Shown: positions 27,317-40,321 of the stretch, in pieces | How the letters are laid out: each line of letters starts with the position of its first letter | Numbering within the stretch: position 1 is the first letter of the stretch | Made by a program: the position numbers and the translations under genes | NCBI GenBank assembly: GCA_041395845.1 | Contig: JAWKZS010000009.1 | Span: 1 to 64,000, forward strand | Reading direction: 5' to 3' | Origin: Ch67 sp041395845 | GTDB taxonomy: Bacteria > Pseudomonadota > Gammaproteobacteria > Pseudomonadales > Ketobacteraceae | Length of the DNA: 64,000 bases | Notes under the pieces: model-generated | Database searches by the model: none | What the model was told of the DNA's origin: nothing | The model's input: the letters and a program-made list of their open reading frames with translations, nothing else

Positions 27317-28006
27317 TTAGCTAGCGCGTGTGCGTTTCGGAGCAGTTGGCTTTTGCTCTTCCTGCTGTTCGAGATCTCCATCCAGGATTTCACCCTTGAA
27401 GATCCACACCTTCACGCCGATTGTTCCGTATGTCGTCTCTGCACGTGAGGTTGCATAGTCGATATCTGCACGGAGAGTATGAAGCGGCACGCGACCTTCA
27501 CGATACCACTCAGTACGCGCAATCTCGGCACCACCCAGACGGCCAGAAACCTGAACCTTGATACCTTTGGCACCCAGGCGCATGGCATTCTGGACTGCTC
27601 GCTTCATTGCACGACGGAACATGACGCGACGCTCGAGCTGGGAAGCAATGCTGTCAGCAACCAGCTTGGCATCCAATTCAGGCTTACGAACCTCTTCAAT
27701 ATTGACGTGGACAGGCACGCCCATCATCTGAGAGAGATCGCGACGCAGCTTTTCTACGTCTTCGCCCTTCTTACCGATCACTATACCCGGACGCGCAGTC
27801 TTGATTGTGATGTGAGCATTTTCTGCAGGACGCTCGATCTCGATGCGACTAACAGAAGCTGCTTTCAGCTTTTCAAACAGGAATTCGCGGACTTTCAAAT
27901 CAGTCAGCAGATAGCCTGCATACTGCTTGGGATTCGCGTACCAAGTAGAGGTGTGCTTCTTAACGATGCCCAAGCGAATCCCGGTCGGATGTACTTTCTG
28001 ACCCAT
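27317..28006 (-). CDS. rpsC: 30S ribosomal protein S3
   Basis: S3, 229 residues, with the KH domain around ITIKTARPGIVIGKKGEDVEKLRRDL and the C-domain AMRLGAKGIKVQVSGRLGGAEIARTEW. It guides mRNA at the entry channel. Confidence 0.97.
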   Translation of the reverse strand: MGQKVHPTGIRLGIVKKHTSTWYANPKQYAGYLLTDLKVREFLFEKLKAASVSRIEIERPAENAHITIKTARPGIVIGKKGEDVEKLRRDLSQMMGVPVHVNIEEVRKPELDAKLVADSIASQLERRVMFRRAMKRAVQNAMRLGAKGIKVQVSGRLGGAEIARTEWYREGRVPLHTLRADIDYATSRAETTYGTIGVKVWIFKGEILDGDLEQQEEQKPTAPKRTRAS

Positions 28007-28018
28007 CTGGCCTGTCTC

Positions 28019-28351
28019 CTAGTTGTCAGATACCTTGACCGTGATATGGCAAGTTCTTTTCATGATTCGATCAGCGCGGCCTTTGGCGCGCGGCTGAATA
28101 CGCTTCATTGTCATACCTTCGTCGACGAAAATCTCTGAAACTCGCAGTTCGTCAACGTCAGCACCTTCGTTATGCTCTGCGTTGGCAATTGCAGATTCCA
28201 GAACCTTTTTAACCAGATGCGCCGCTTTCTTCTCACTGAATGCCAAGATATTCAGCGCCTGATCAATCTTCTGACCACGGATCTGGTCAGCCACAAGACG
28301 CGCTTTCTGGGCTGAGATCATGGCGCTACGCAATTTTGCTGCTGCTTCCAT
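28019..28351 (-). CDS. rplV: 50S ribosomal protein L22
   Basis: L22, 110 residues. The exit-tunnel hairpin segment (VDEGMTMKRIQPRAKGRADRIMKRTCHITV) is intact with no macrolide-resistance-type deletion visible. Confidence 0.97.
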   Translation of the reverse strand: MEAAAKLRSAMISAQKARLVADQIRGQKIDQALNILAFSEKKAAHLVKKVLESAIANAEHNEGADVDELRVSEIFVDEGMTMKRIQPRAKGRADRIMKRTCHITVKVSDN

Positions 28352-28363
28352 TGCTTCTCTCCC

Positions 28364-28639
28364 TTACCGCTTCGCTTTCTTGTCTGCAGCATGCCCACGA
28401 TAAGTGCGGGTAGCTGCGAATTCGCCCAACTTATGACCAACCATATGCTCGGTGACAATCACCGGCACGTGCTGGCGGCCATTGTGGACTGCTATAGTCA
28501 GGCCCACCATATCTGGCAGAACAATGGAGCGGCGAGACCAGGTTTTGATCGGCTTCCGTGAGCTACTCTGAGCGGCTTCTTCTACCTTCTTCAGCAGATG
28601 CTCATCAATGAACGGACCTTTTTTCAATGAACGTGGCAC
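28364..28639 (-). CDS. rpsS: 30S ribosomal protein S19
   Basis: S19, 91 residues, starting MPRSLKKGPFIDEHLLKKVE and containing TWSRRSIVLPDMVGLTIAVHNGRQHVPV. Confidence 0.97.
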   Translation of the reverse strand: MPRSLKKGPFIDEHLLKKVEEAAQSSSRKPIKTWSRRSIVLPDMVGLTIAVHNGRQHVPVIVTEHMVGHKLGEFAATRTYRGHAADKKAKR

Positions 28640-28660
28640 TGTCGATACCTCTTATCCGTA

Positions 28661-29491
28661 TTACGCTTTCGCGCCGCGGCGGCGAACAATGAACTTGGTA
28701 GTCCGCTTGTTCTTGCGAGTTTTGTGACCCTTGGTAGAGACACCCCATGGAGTCACCGGGTGACGACCACCAGAAGTACGGCCTTCACCACCACCATGCG
28801 GGTGGTCAACCGGGTTCATGGCAACACCACGAACAGTGGGACGAACACCACGCCATCTTTGAGCGCCAGCTTTCCCAAGGGAAACCAGGTTGTGCTCAGA
28901 ATTCCCGACCTCGCCAACAGTTGCGCGGCAATCGGACTGGACCTTGCGAACCTCACCGGAGCGCAGACGCAATGTCACATAGGCGCCTTCACGAGCCAGC
29001 AACTGAATGGCAGCACCAGCGCTACGACCAAGCTGAGCCCCTTTACCAGGCTTCAACTCGACACAGTGAACAACCGAACCCACGGGGATGTTCCGCAGCG
29101 GCAACGCGTTGCCCGCCTTGATCGGGGCATCAGAGCCCGACTGAACTGCATCACCGGCTTTCAGGCCTTTGGGAGCGATAATGTAACGACGCTCGCCATC
29201 CATATACTTCACAAGGGCAATGTGCGCCGAACGGTTTGGATCATACTCCAGACGCTCAACCTCACCAACGATACCATCCTTGTTGCGTTTGAAATCAACA
29301 ACGCGGTAATGCTGCTTGTGACCACCGCCTTGGTGCCGAGTAGTGATACGGCCAGTATTATTACGACCACCCTTTTTGGAACCAGACTCGACCAGCGGCG
29401 CGTACGGTGCACCCTTATGCAGATCGGGATTTACAACCCGAACTACAAAACGACGGCCCGGTGATGTCGGTTTAGCTTTCAAAAGTGCCAT
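28661..29491 (-). CDS. rplB: 50S ribosomal protein L2
   Basis: L2, 276 residues, slightly longer than the 273 of E. coli. It has the OB/SH3 core and the conserved RGVAMNPVDHPHGGGEGRTSGGRHPVTPWG peptidyl-transferase loop with its essential His. Confidence 0.97.
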   Translation of the reverse strand: MALLKAKPTSPGRRFVVRVVNPDLHKGAPYAPLVESGSKKGGRNNTGRITTRHQGGGHKQHYRVVDFKRNKDGIVGEVERLEYDPNRSAHIALVKYMDGERRYIIAPKGLKAGDAVQSGSDAPIKAGNALPLRNIPVGSVVHCVELKPGKGAQLGRSAGAAIQLLAREGAYVTLRLRSGEVRKVQSDCRATVGEVGNSEHNLVSLGKAGAQRWRGVRPTVRGVAMNPVDHPHGGGEGRTSGGRHPVTPWGVSTKGHKTRKNKRTTKFIVRRRGAKA

Positions 29492-29507
29492 TAGCTCTAC
29501 TCCTCAA

Positions 29508-29804
29508 TCACTCTGCGCCCAAGAAGTCTATGTCGAAGCCCTGCTGCAGGGAGACATAGGCTTTCTTCCAATCGGAGCGCTTGCCTTCGCTACGGCCAAA
29601 GCGTTTATTCTTTCCTTTGACAACCAAGGTGTTGACTGCCTTAACCTTCACGTCCCAAAGCGCTTCGACAGCAGCCTTGATTTCGGTCTTAGTGGCATCC
29701 TTCGCAACCTTGAATACAAACTGGTTGTCACGATCAGACACAACACTCGCTTTTTCTGAAACGTGAGGGGCCTTTAGTACCTTAAAAATGCGTTCCTGGT
29801 TCAT
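29508..29804 (-). CDS. rplW: 50S ribosomal protein L23
   Basis: L23, 98 residues, docking site for signal recognition particle and trigger factor at the tunnel exit. It overlaps the rplD stop by four bases. Confidence 0.97.
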   Translation of the reverse strand: MNQERIFKVLKAPHVSEKASVVSDRDNQFVFKVAKDATKTEIKAAVEALWDVKVKAVNTLVVKGKNKRFGRSEGKRSDWKKAYVSLQQGFDIDFLGAE

Positions 29805-30403
29805 GCCAGCAGCTCCTCGATCTTCTTAAGCGCGTCCACCGTGACAACAACCTTCTCATGCGCGATAAGGCTAACCGGATCCGCAGCTTGCACATCACAT
29901 ACATCTACTTTCGGCAGGTTGCGCGCTGCAAGGTACAGATTTTCACTCACCTCTGCCGAAACAATCAGCGCACCTTGCACGCCCAATTCCTTCAGCTTGG
30001 CAACCAACGCCTTTGTCTTCGGCTCAGCCACTTCAATCGAGTCAACTACAACCAAGCGATCCTGACGCACCAGCTCAGACAAAATGCAGCGCATTGCACC
30101 GCGATACATCTTACGGTTGACTTTTTGCTCAAAATCACGCGGTTTCGCTGCAAACGTCACGCCACCGGAACGCCACAAAGGGCTACGGATTGTACCAGCG
30201 CGAGCACGACCAGTGCCCTTCTGACGCCACGGCTTCTTGCCGCCACCCGACACTTCAGAACGGGTCTTTTGTGCCTTGGAACCCTGACGACCAGCCGCCA
30301 TATAGGCAGTCACAACCTGGTGCACCAGCGGCTCATTAAACTCTTTACCAAACGCTACTTCTGAAACCGTTACAGTTCCGCCAGAGGCAATATTCAGATT
30401 CAT
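29801..30403 (-). CDS. rplD: 50S ribosomal protein L4
   Basis: L4, 200 residues, with the tunnel loop segment KPWRQKGTGRARAGTIRSPLWRSGG. In E. coli L4 also controls the S10 operon by attenuation; a hairpin with a U-run precedes rpsJ here. Confidence 0.97.
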   Translation of the reverse strand: MNLNIASGGTVTVSEVAFGKEFNEPLVHQVVTAYMAAGRQGSKAQKTRSEVSGGGKKPWRQKGTGRARAGTIRSPLWRSGGVTFAAKPRDFEQKVNRKMYRGAMRCILSELVRQDRLVVVDSIEVAEPKTKALVAKLKELGVQGALIVSAEVSENLYLAARNLPKVDVCDVQAADPVSLIAHEKVVVTVDALKKIEELLA

Positions 30404-30421
30404 CCGCTAATCCTCGTTGGC

Positions 30422-31060
30422 TCAACCTTTTACCGCAGGAAAGACGACAACATCGCTACCCGTCGCACCCGGCACCGCACCCTTCACCAACAACAGATTT
30501 TTGTCGGCATCCACGCGGACGACAACGAGTGACTGTGTGGTTACTTGGCGATTACCCATCTGACCCGCCATTTTCTTGCCCTTAAACACTCGACCGGGAG
30601 ACTGGTTCTGACCAATGGAACCCGGCGCGCGATGAGACAAGGAATTACCGTGAGTAGCATCCTGCATGGAGAAGTTCCAGCGCTTGATAACGCCTGCGAA
30701 CCCCTTACCCTTGGATGTAGCAGTCACATCGACTTTCTTGCCCGCCTCAAAAATGCTTACCTGGATGGCGTCGCCAACATTCAGAGCAGACGCTTCGGAG
30801 CCATCTACACGAAACTCCCACAAGCCGCGACCCGCACCCACACCCGCCTTTGCGAAGTGACCCGCTGAAGCCTTGGACAAATGAGACGCCTTGCGATCAC
30901 CAGTGGTAACCTGAACAGCCGAGTAGCCGTCTGTTTCGTCTTTCTTAATCTGCGTGATGCGATTCGGCTCAACCTCAATAACAGTTACCGGAATCGAAAC
31001 CCCATCCTCAGTAAAGATGCGGGTCATTCCACACTTACGCCCGACTAGACCGATTGCCAT
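30422..31060 (-). CDS. rplC: 50S ribosomal protein L3
   Basis: L3, 212 residues, starting MAIGLVGRKCGMTRIFTEDG, with the W-finger region HGNSLSHRAPGSIGQNQSPGRVFKGKKMAGQMGN near the peptidyl-transferase centre. Confidence 0.97.
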   Translation of the reverse strand: MAIGLVGRKCGMTRIFTEDGVSIPVTVIEVEPNRITQIKKDETDGYSAVQVTTGDRKASHLSKASAGHFAKAGVGAGRGLWEFRVDGSEASALNVGDAIQVSIFEAGKKVDVTATSKGKGFAGVIKRWNFSMQDATHGNSLSHRAPGSIGQNQSPGRVFKGKKMAGQMGNRQVTTQSLVVVRVDADKNLLLVKGAVPGATGSDVVVFPAVKG

Positions 31061-31097
31061 ATCATTAACCTCTTACGCCATGCTGCCGACAGCACGA

Positions 31098-31409
31098 TCA
31101 ACCCAATGAGATTTGAACATCAACGCCCGCAGCCAGATCCAGCTTCATAAGGGCATCAACTGTCTTGTCAGTGGGCTCTACGATATCCACCAGACGCTTA
31201 TGGGTACGGATTTCATACTGATCCCGCGCATCCTTGTTAACGTGAGGAGAGATCAGCACAGTGAAACGCTCAGTGCGGGTTGGCAACGGAATAGGACCGC
31301 GTACCTGCGCCCCAGTGCGCTTGGCAGTTTCGACTATTTCAAGCGCTGACTGATCAATCAGACGGTGATCGAACGCTTTTAAGCGAATGCGAATTTTCTG
31401 GTTTTGCAT
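31098..31409 (-). CDS. rpsJ: 30S ribosomal protein S10
   Basis: S10 (NusE), 103 residues, starting MQNQKIRIRLKAFDHRLIDQSALEIVETAKRTGA. It works in the ribosome and with NusB in antitermination. First gene of the S10 operon, 183 bases after tufA. Confidence 0.97.
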   Translation of the reverse strand: MQNQKIRIRLKAFDHRLIDQSALEIVETAKRTGAQVRGPIPLPTRTERFTVLISPHVNKDARDQYEIRTHKRLVDIVEPTDKTVDALMKLDLAAGVDVQISLG

Positions 31410-31446
31410 CGCCAGAGGACTCCAGAAATCTCATTAATATAAATGC

Positions 31447-31494
31447 AAAAAACCGCTAGCTTCTCTTTGCTTTCTAGAGAGAAGCGGCTTTTGG
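31447..31494 (-). promoter_or_regulatory. Possible S10 leader attenuator hairpin
   Basis: Leftward RNA would fold a bulged stem from about 31494 to 31451 (complementary arms around AGCGG/CCGCT and TTCTCT/AGAGAA). It ends in six U just 35 bases before the rpsJ ATG. The position fits an attenuator rather than the tufA terminator, which is the separate hairpin at 31531-31556. The L4-dependent version is known in E. coli; here it is inference. Confidence 0.45.
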
Positions 31495-31530
31495 ACTTTT
31501 GTGCCCAGATCAATGCCTGGACTGTGAAAA

Positions 31531-31556
31531 TCGCGCCCCTTACTACAGGGGCGCGA
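31531..31556 (-). terminator. tufA / str operon terminator
   Basis: TCGCGCCCC (31531-31539) and GGGGCGCGA (31548-31556) form a perfect nine-pair stem with an eight-base loop, followed leftward by TTTT. It lies 36 bases after the tufA stop. Confidence 0.8.
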
Positions 31557-31592
31557 TAATATAACCCGGCCTAAGCCAAGTTACAAGGCCTA

Positions 31593-32783
31593 TCACTCAA
31601 TAATTTTAGCAACCACGCCGGCGCCAACAGTGCGGCCACCTTCGCGAATTGCAAAACGCAGACCTTCTTCCATCGCGATCGGCGCAATCAGGGTAACAGT
31701 CATCTGGATGTTGTCACCAGGCATAACCATCTCTACACCTTCGGGCAGTTCGCAGGAACCGGTCACGTCCGTAGTACGGAAGTAGAACTGGGGACGGTAA
31801 CCTTTGAAGAACGGGGTATGACGGCCACCCTCGTCCTTACCCAGAACGTACACTTCGCACTGGAACTTGGTGTGGGGCTTGATGGTGCCGGGCTTGGCCA
31901 ACACCTGACCACGCTCCACTTCTTCGCGCTTGGTGCCACGCAACAGCACACCAACGTTCTCACCCGCGCGACCTTCATCAAGCAGCTTGCGGAACATTTC
32001 CACACCAGTACAGGTCGTCTTGGTGGTCGCCTTGATACCGACGATTTCCACTTCGTCACCCACTTTCACGATACCACGCTCAACCCGGCCAGTTACTACG
32101 GTGCCGCGGCCAGAGATGGAGAACACGTCTTCGATCGGCATCAGGAACGGCTGATCTACCGCACGGATCGGATCAGGAATGTAGGAATCCAGCGTCTCCA
32201 CCAGTTTACGCACTGCCGGCGCACCGATATCAGACTCGTCGCCTTCCAGCGCCTTCAGCGCAGAACCCTTGATAATCGGGGTGTCGTCGCCAGGGAAACC
32301 ATACTGGTCCAGCAGCTCACGCACTTCCATCTCTACCAGTTCCAGCAGCTCTTCGTCATCAACCATGTCAGCCTTGTTCAGGAACACGACGATGAAAGGA
32401 ACGCCTACCTGACGGGACAACAGGATGTGCTCACGAGTCTGCGGCATCGGGCCGTCAGCAGCAGAACACACCAGAATAGCGCCGTCCATCTGTGCCGCAC
32501 CAGTGATCATGTTCTTGACGTAGTCGGCGTGTCCCGGGCAGTCAACGTGCGCATAGTGACGCGCAGGGCTGTTGTATTCTACGTGCGAGGTATTGATGGT
32601 GATACCACGCGCACGCTCTTCGGGTGCCTTGTCAATCTGATCAAACGCCTTGACCTCACCACCCCAGGTTTCCGCACATACGCGGGTCAATGCCGCTGTC
32701 AGCGTGGTTTTACCGTGGTCGACGTGACCGATGGTGCCTACGTTAACGTGCGTTTTGCTACGTTCAAATTTTTCCTTTGCCAC
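31593..32783 (-). CDS. tufA: Elongation factor Tu (intact copy)
   Basis: GTPase that delivers aminoacyl-tRNA to the ribosome. GTG at 32783 (GTG GCA AAG GAA) behind AGAGG gives 396 residues; upstream in-frame TTG is ignored. G1 GHVDHGKT, G2 GITINT, G3 DCPGHADYVKNM and G4 NKAD are all present, with domains II and III complete. It is the last gene of rpsL-rpsG-fusA-tufA. A second, almost identical copy at 48140-49329 is broken by one base, so this copy may be the sole functional one. Confidence 0.98.
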   Translation of the reverse strand: MAKEKFERSKTHVNVGTIGHVDHGKTTLTAALTRVCAETWGGEVKAFDQIDKAPEERARGITINTSHVEYNSPARHYAHVDCPGHADYVKNMITGAAQMDGAILVCSAADGPMPQTREHILLSRQVGVPFIVVFLNKADMVDDEELLELVEMEVRELLDQYGFPGDDTPIIKGSALKALEGDESDIGAPAVRKLVETLDSYIPDPIRAVDQPFLMPIEDVFSISGRGTVVTGRVERGIVKVGDEVEIVGIKATTKTTCTGVEMFRKLLDEGRAGENVGVLLRGTKREEVERGQVLAKPGTIKPHTKFQCEVYVLGKDEGGRHTPFFKGYRPQFYFRTTDVTGSCELPEGVEMVMPGDNIQMTVTLIAPIAMEEGLRFAIREGGRTVGAGVVAKIIE

Positions 32784-32810
32784 GATCAATTACCTCTTGA
32801 ACCTAAAGAA

Positions 32811-34904
32811 TTAACCTTTGTTAATAATTGCTTGAGCAATGTTGTTAGGGGCTTCAGCATACTTCACGAATTCCATCGAGAAGGTCGCACGACCCTGAGA
32901 CATAGAGCGAAGCTGGGTTGCATATCCGAACATCTCCGAGAGGGGCACTTCAGCTCGAAGTTGCTTCGCCCCACCAATCATGTCTTCCATGCCCTGCACA
33001 AGACCACGACGCCTGTTCAGGTCACCCATGATATCGCCCATGTATTCTTCCGGCGTCTCAACCTCAACCTTCATGATAGGTTCGAGTAGCGCTGGACTTG
33101 CCTTGCGAGCACCTTCTTTGAAGCCCATGGAGCCCGCCATACGGAAAGCGTTTTCGTTAGAGTCAACTTCGTGGTAAGAACCATCAAAAAGCGTAACCTT
33201 CACGTCAACGACCGGGTAGCCGGCGATTACACCGTTCTGAACCTGCTCCCGAACACCCTTTTCCACTGCGCCGAAGTATTCCTTCGGAACGGAACCGCCA
33301 ACAACCTCAGTTGCAAACTGAATACCGCCACCTTCTTCCAACGGCTCGATACGCAGCCATACGTGACCGTATTGGCCGCGACCACCAGACTGACGGACAA
33401 ACTTGCCTTCCTGCTCGACCTTGGTACGAATGGTTTCGCGATAAGCTACCTGAGGAGCGCCGATATTGGCTTCCACCCCGAACTCACGCCTCATACGATC
33501 CACAATGATGTCCAGGTGAAGCTCACCCATACCAGCAATGATGGTTTGGCCGGATTCTTCGTCTGTACGCACCCGGAAAGAAGGATCTTCCTGCGCCAAG
33601 CGCCCCAGCGCCAGACCCATTTTTTCCTGGTCGGACTTGGACTTGGGCTCTACCGCGACCGCGATAACCGGTTCTGGAAACTCCATGCGCTCGAGGATAA
33701 TCGGCTTATCCAGCGCACACAGGGTTTCGCCGGTGGTAACGTCCTTCAAGCCTACACAAGCCGCGATATCACCTGCACGAACTTCCTTGATCTCCTCACG
33801 GTTGTTTGCATGCATTTGCAGCAGACGACCAATGCGCTCTTTCCGATCCTTGGTAGCATTCAGCACGGAGTCACCAGAATTCAGGACACCCGAGTAAACC
33901 CGGATAAAGGTCAAGCTGCCCACGAAAGGGTCGGTAGCAATTTTGAACGCTAGCGCTGAGAAAGGCTCATCATCCGAGGAGTGACGCTCAGCGGCATCAC
34001 CATTTGGCAGCTCACCACGAATCGCCTCAACATCATCCGGAGCCGGCAAATAGCGGACAACGCAGTCCAACATTGCCTGAACACCCTTGTTTTTGAACGC
34101 GGAGCCACAAACAACCGGAATGATCTCACCGGCCAGAACGCGGGAGCGAATGGCGCCATGTATTTCGTCTTCGGTCAACGCCTCGCCGCCGAGGTACTTT
34201 TCCATCAGCTCCTCGTTCGCTTCAGCAGCAGACTCGACAAGCTTCTCGCGCCACTCATCACAGTCAGCCTTCATTTCGGCCGGTGGATCCTTGAGTTCGA
34301 AACTGGTGCCTTTGTCTTCCTCGTTCCACCAGATTGCTTTCATGGTGATGAGGTCGACAACGCCCTTGAACTCGTCTTCCTGTCCGATAGGGAGCTGAAG
34401 CGGAACCGGGTTGGCGCGCAGCTTTTCCCTCATCTGCTTAACCACACGGAGGTAGTTTGCCCCGGTACGGTCCATTTTGTTAACGAATGCCAGACGAGGA
34501 ACCCGGTATTTGTTTGCCTGACGCCAAACCGTCTCAGACTGGGGCTGCACACCACCCACCGCACAATACACCATCACCGCCCCATCAAGCACGCGCATAG
34601 AGCGCTCTACTTCGATGGTGAAGTCTACGTGGCCCGGGGTATCGATAATATTGATGCGATGCTCATCAAACTGCTTAGCCATACCAGACCAGAAGCACGT
34701 TGTAGCAGCAGACGTGATGGTAATACCACGCTCCTGCTCCTGTGCCATCCAGTCCATTGTGGCAGCGCCATCATGAACTTCACCAATTTTGTGAGACACA
34801 CCGGTATAGAAGAGAATGCGCTCTGTAGTTGTGGTTTTGCCCGCATCAATGTGCGCGCTGATACCAATGTTCCGGTACCTTGAAAGTGGGGTCTTGCGTG
34901 CCAC
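32811..34904 (-). CDS. fusA: Elongation factor G
   Basis: Translocation GTPase, 697 residues. G1 AHIDAGKTTT, G3 DTPGHVDFT and G4 NKMDR are present, followed by domains II-V, including the HYEVDSNENAF-type domain IV loop (SYHEVDSNENAFRMAGSMG) that enters the decoding site. Lies 42 bases after rpsG in the str operon. Confidence 0.98.
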   Translation of the reverse strand: MARKTPLSRYRNIGISAHIDAGKTTTTERILFYTGVSHKIGEVHDGAATMDWMAQEQERGITITSAATTCFWSGMAKQFDEHRINIIDTPGHVDFTIEVERSMRVLDGAVMVYCAVGGVQPQSETVWRQANKYRVPRLAFVNKMDRTGANYLRVVKQMREKLRANPVPLQLPIGQEDEFKGVVDLITMKAIWWNEEDKGTSFELKDPPAEMKADCDEWREKLVESAAEANEELMEKYLGGEALTEDEIHGAIRSRVLAGEIIPVVCGSAFKNKGVQAMLDCVVRYLPAPDDVEAIRGELPNGDAAERHSSDDEPFSALAFKIATDPFVGSLTFIRVYSGVLNSGDSVLNATKDRKERIGRLLQMHANNREEIKEVRAGDIAACVGLKDVTTGETLCALDKPIILERMEFPEPVIAVAVEPKSKSDQEKMGLALGRLAQEDPSFRVRTDEESGQTIIAGMGELHLDIIVDRMRREFGVEANIGAPQVAYRETIRTKVEQEGKFVRQSGGRGQYGHVWLRIEPLEEGGGIQFATEVVGGSVPKEYFGAVEKGVREQVQNGVIAGYPVVDVKVTLFDGSYHEVDSNENAFRMAGSMGFKEGARKASPALLEPIMKVEVETPEEYMGDIMGDLNRRRGLVQGMEDMIGGAKQLRAEVPLSEMFGYATQLRSMSQGRATFSMEFVKYAEAPNNIAQAIINKG

Positions 34905-34946
34905 AGCCCTATCCTCAGACTAACTAAGTGGTTGGAATTACACGAC

Positions 34947-35417
34947 TTAGAAGCGGTAGTGCGAGAACGCCTTGTTGGCTTCAGCCATACGATGGACGTC
35001 TTCACGCTTCTTGACCGCGGCACCCTTACCTTCTACAGCATCCAGGATCTCACCCGCCAGACGCAGCGGCATGGACTTTTCTCCGCGGTTGCGCGCGGAA
35101 TCAACCAGCCAGCGCATGGCCAGCGCTGTGCGACGGCTAGGACGAACTTCCACTGGAACTTGATAGGTAGCCCCGCCCACACGGCGAGATTTAACCTCTA
35201 CGGCAGGACGCAGCGCATCAAGGGCTTTTTCAAACACTTCGACGGGATCTTGCTTGCTACGCTCAGCAACTTTGTCCAGTGCGCCGTATACGATTCGCTC
35301 GGCGACAGACTTCTTACCACTTTCCATAACGTGGTTGATGAACTTGGCCAGTACCTGGCTATTGAACTTAGGATCCGGCAAAATCTCGCGTTTCGCCGCA
35401 ACTCGTCTTCTTGGCAT
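34947..35417 (-). CDS. rpsG: 30S ribosomal protein S7
   Basis: S7, 156 residues, nucleates assembly of the small-subunit head; starts MPRRRVAAKREILPDPKF. In E. coli it represses its own operon by binding the rpsL-rpsG gap. The gap here is 105 bases and holds a strong hairpin. Confidence 0.97.
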   Translation of the reverse strand: MPRRRVAAKREILPDPKFNSQVLAKFINHVMESGKKSVAERIVYGALDKVAERSKQDPVEVFEKALDALRPAVEVKSRRVGGATYQVPVEVRPSRRTALAMRWLVDSARNRGEKSMPLRLAGEILDAVEGKGAAVKKREDVHRMAEANKAFSHYRF

Positions 35418-35467
35418 AAATAAATTCCTGTTTCAGGTTAATCCAAGACTATTCGCTTGGCCTTACT

Positions 35468-35485
35468 CCAGCACTACGGTGCTGG
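35468..35485 (-). promoter_or_regulatory. Hairpin in the rpsL-rpsG gap (S7 site position)
   Basis: CCAGCAC (35468-35474) and GTGCTGG (35479-35485) form a perfect seven-pair stem with a four-base loop. E. coli has its S7 translational operator in the corresponding gap. Sequence identity to that operator is not evident, so the function is inferred from position. Confidence 0.4.
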
Positions 35486-35522
35486 TTAAGTATGACAGCC
35501 GAGTGAATATTCAGGCTATCAA

Positions 35523-35897
35523 TCAAGATTTGGGACGCTTGGCGCCGTACTTGGAACGGCCCTGCTTCCGACCAGATACACCAGCGGTATCCAGAGTTCC
35601 GCGAACGGTGTGGTAACGTACACCCGGCAGATCCTTTACACGACCGCCACGAATCAAGATTACGGAGTGCTCTTGCAGGTTATGACCCTCACCACCGATA
35701 TAGGAGGTCACTTCATAACCGTTAGTGAGACGCACACGAGCCACTTTCCGCAGTGCCGAGTTCGGCTTCTTCGGCGTAGTGGTATATACGCGGGTGCACA
35801 CTCCACGACGCTGCGGGCAGCTTTGCAACGCTGGTACGTCGCTTTTCACTACTCGGCGCTCACGTGGCTTACGCACCAATTGGTTAATGGTTGCCAT
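35523..35897 (-). CDS. rpsL: 30S ribosomal protein S12
   Basis: S12, 124 residues, decoding-centre protein. The streptomycin positions look wild type: Lys in TPKKPNSA and Lys in RVKDLPGVR. First gene of the str operon, with its own promoter at 35969-35997. Confidence 0.98.
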   Translation of the reverse strand: MATINQLVRKPRERRVVKSDVPALQSCPQRRGVCTRVYTTTPKKPNSALRKVARVRLTNGYEVTSYIGGEGHNLQEHSVILIRGGRVKDLPGVRYHTVRGTLDTAGVSGRKQGRSKYGAKRPKS

Positions 35898-35968
35898 GTA
35901 GCTGTTTCTCCAGTTCTACTGTATAAAAAGCAAATAATCCCGTCATCCCCAAGGCATGGGGATGCGAG

Positions 35969-35997
35969 ATTCTAAGAGTGGTCTGCCTGCAAGTCAA
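35969..35997 (-). promoter_or_regulatory. str operon promoter (rpsL)
   Basis: Minus strand TTGACT (35997-35992), exactly 17 bases, TAGAAT (35974-35969). A seven-pair hairpin, CATCCCC (35944-35950) with GGGGATG (35958-35964), overlaps the expected transcript start and would sit at the very 5' end of the mRNA. Confidence 0.75.
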
Positions 35998-36004
35998 GCG
36001 GACC

Positions 36005-36037
36005 GCGGGCTGCCGCTCGGTTGGAGTGACAGCCCGC
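36005..36037 (-). terminator. Inverted repeat after rpoC
   Basis: GCGGGCTG (36005-36012) pairs with CAGCCCGC (36030-36037), 13 bases after the rpoC stop. There is no U-tract after it, so it may be a weak or Rho-assisted terminator, or mRNA-end stabiliser. Confidence 0.5.
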
Positions 36038-36049
36038 CAGTTACCCTGG

Positions 36050-40258
<4,209 letters not shown>

Positions 40259-40321
40259 TGAATATCCTCCAATGGGAGCCAGTAAGGCGGGGTGAAGCCC
40301 CCGCCGTCTTTTTATCAACCG

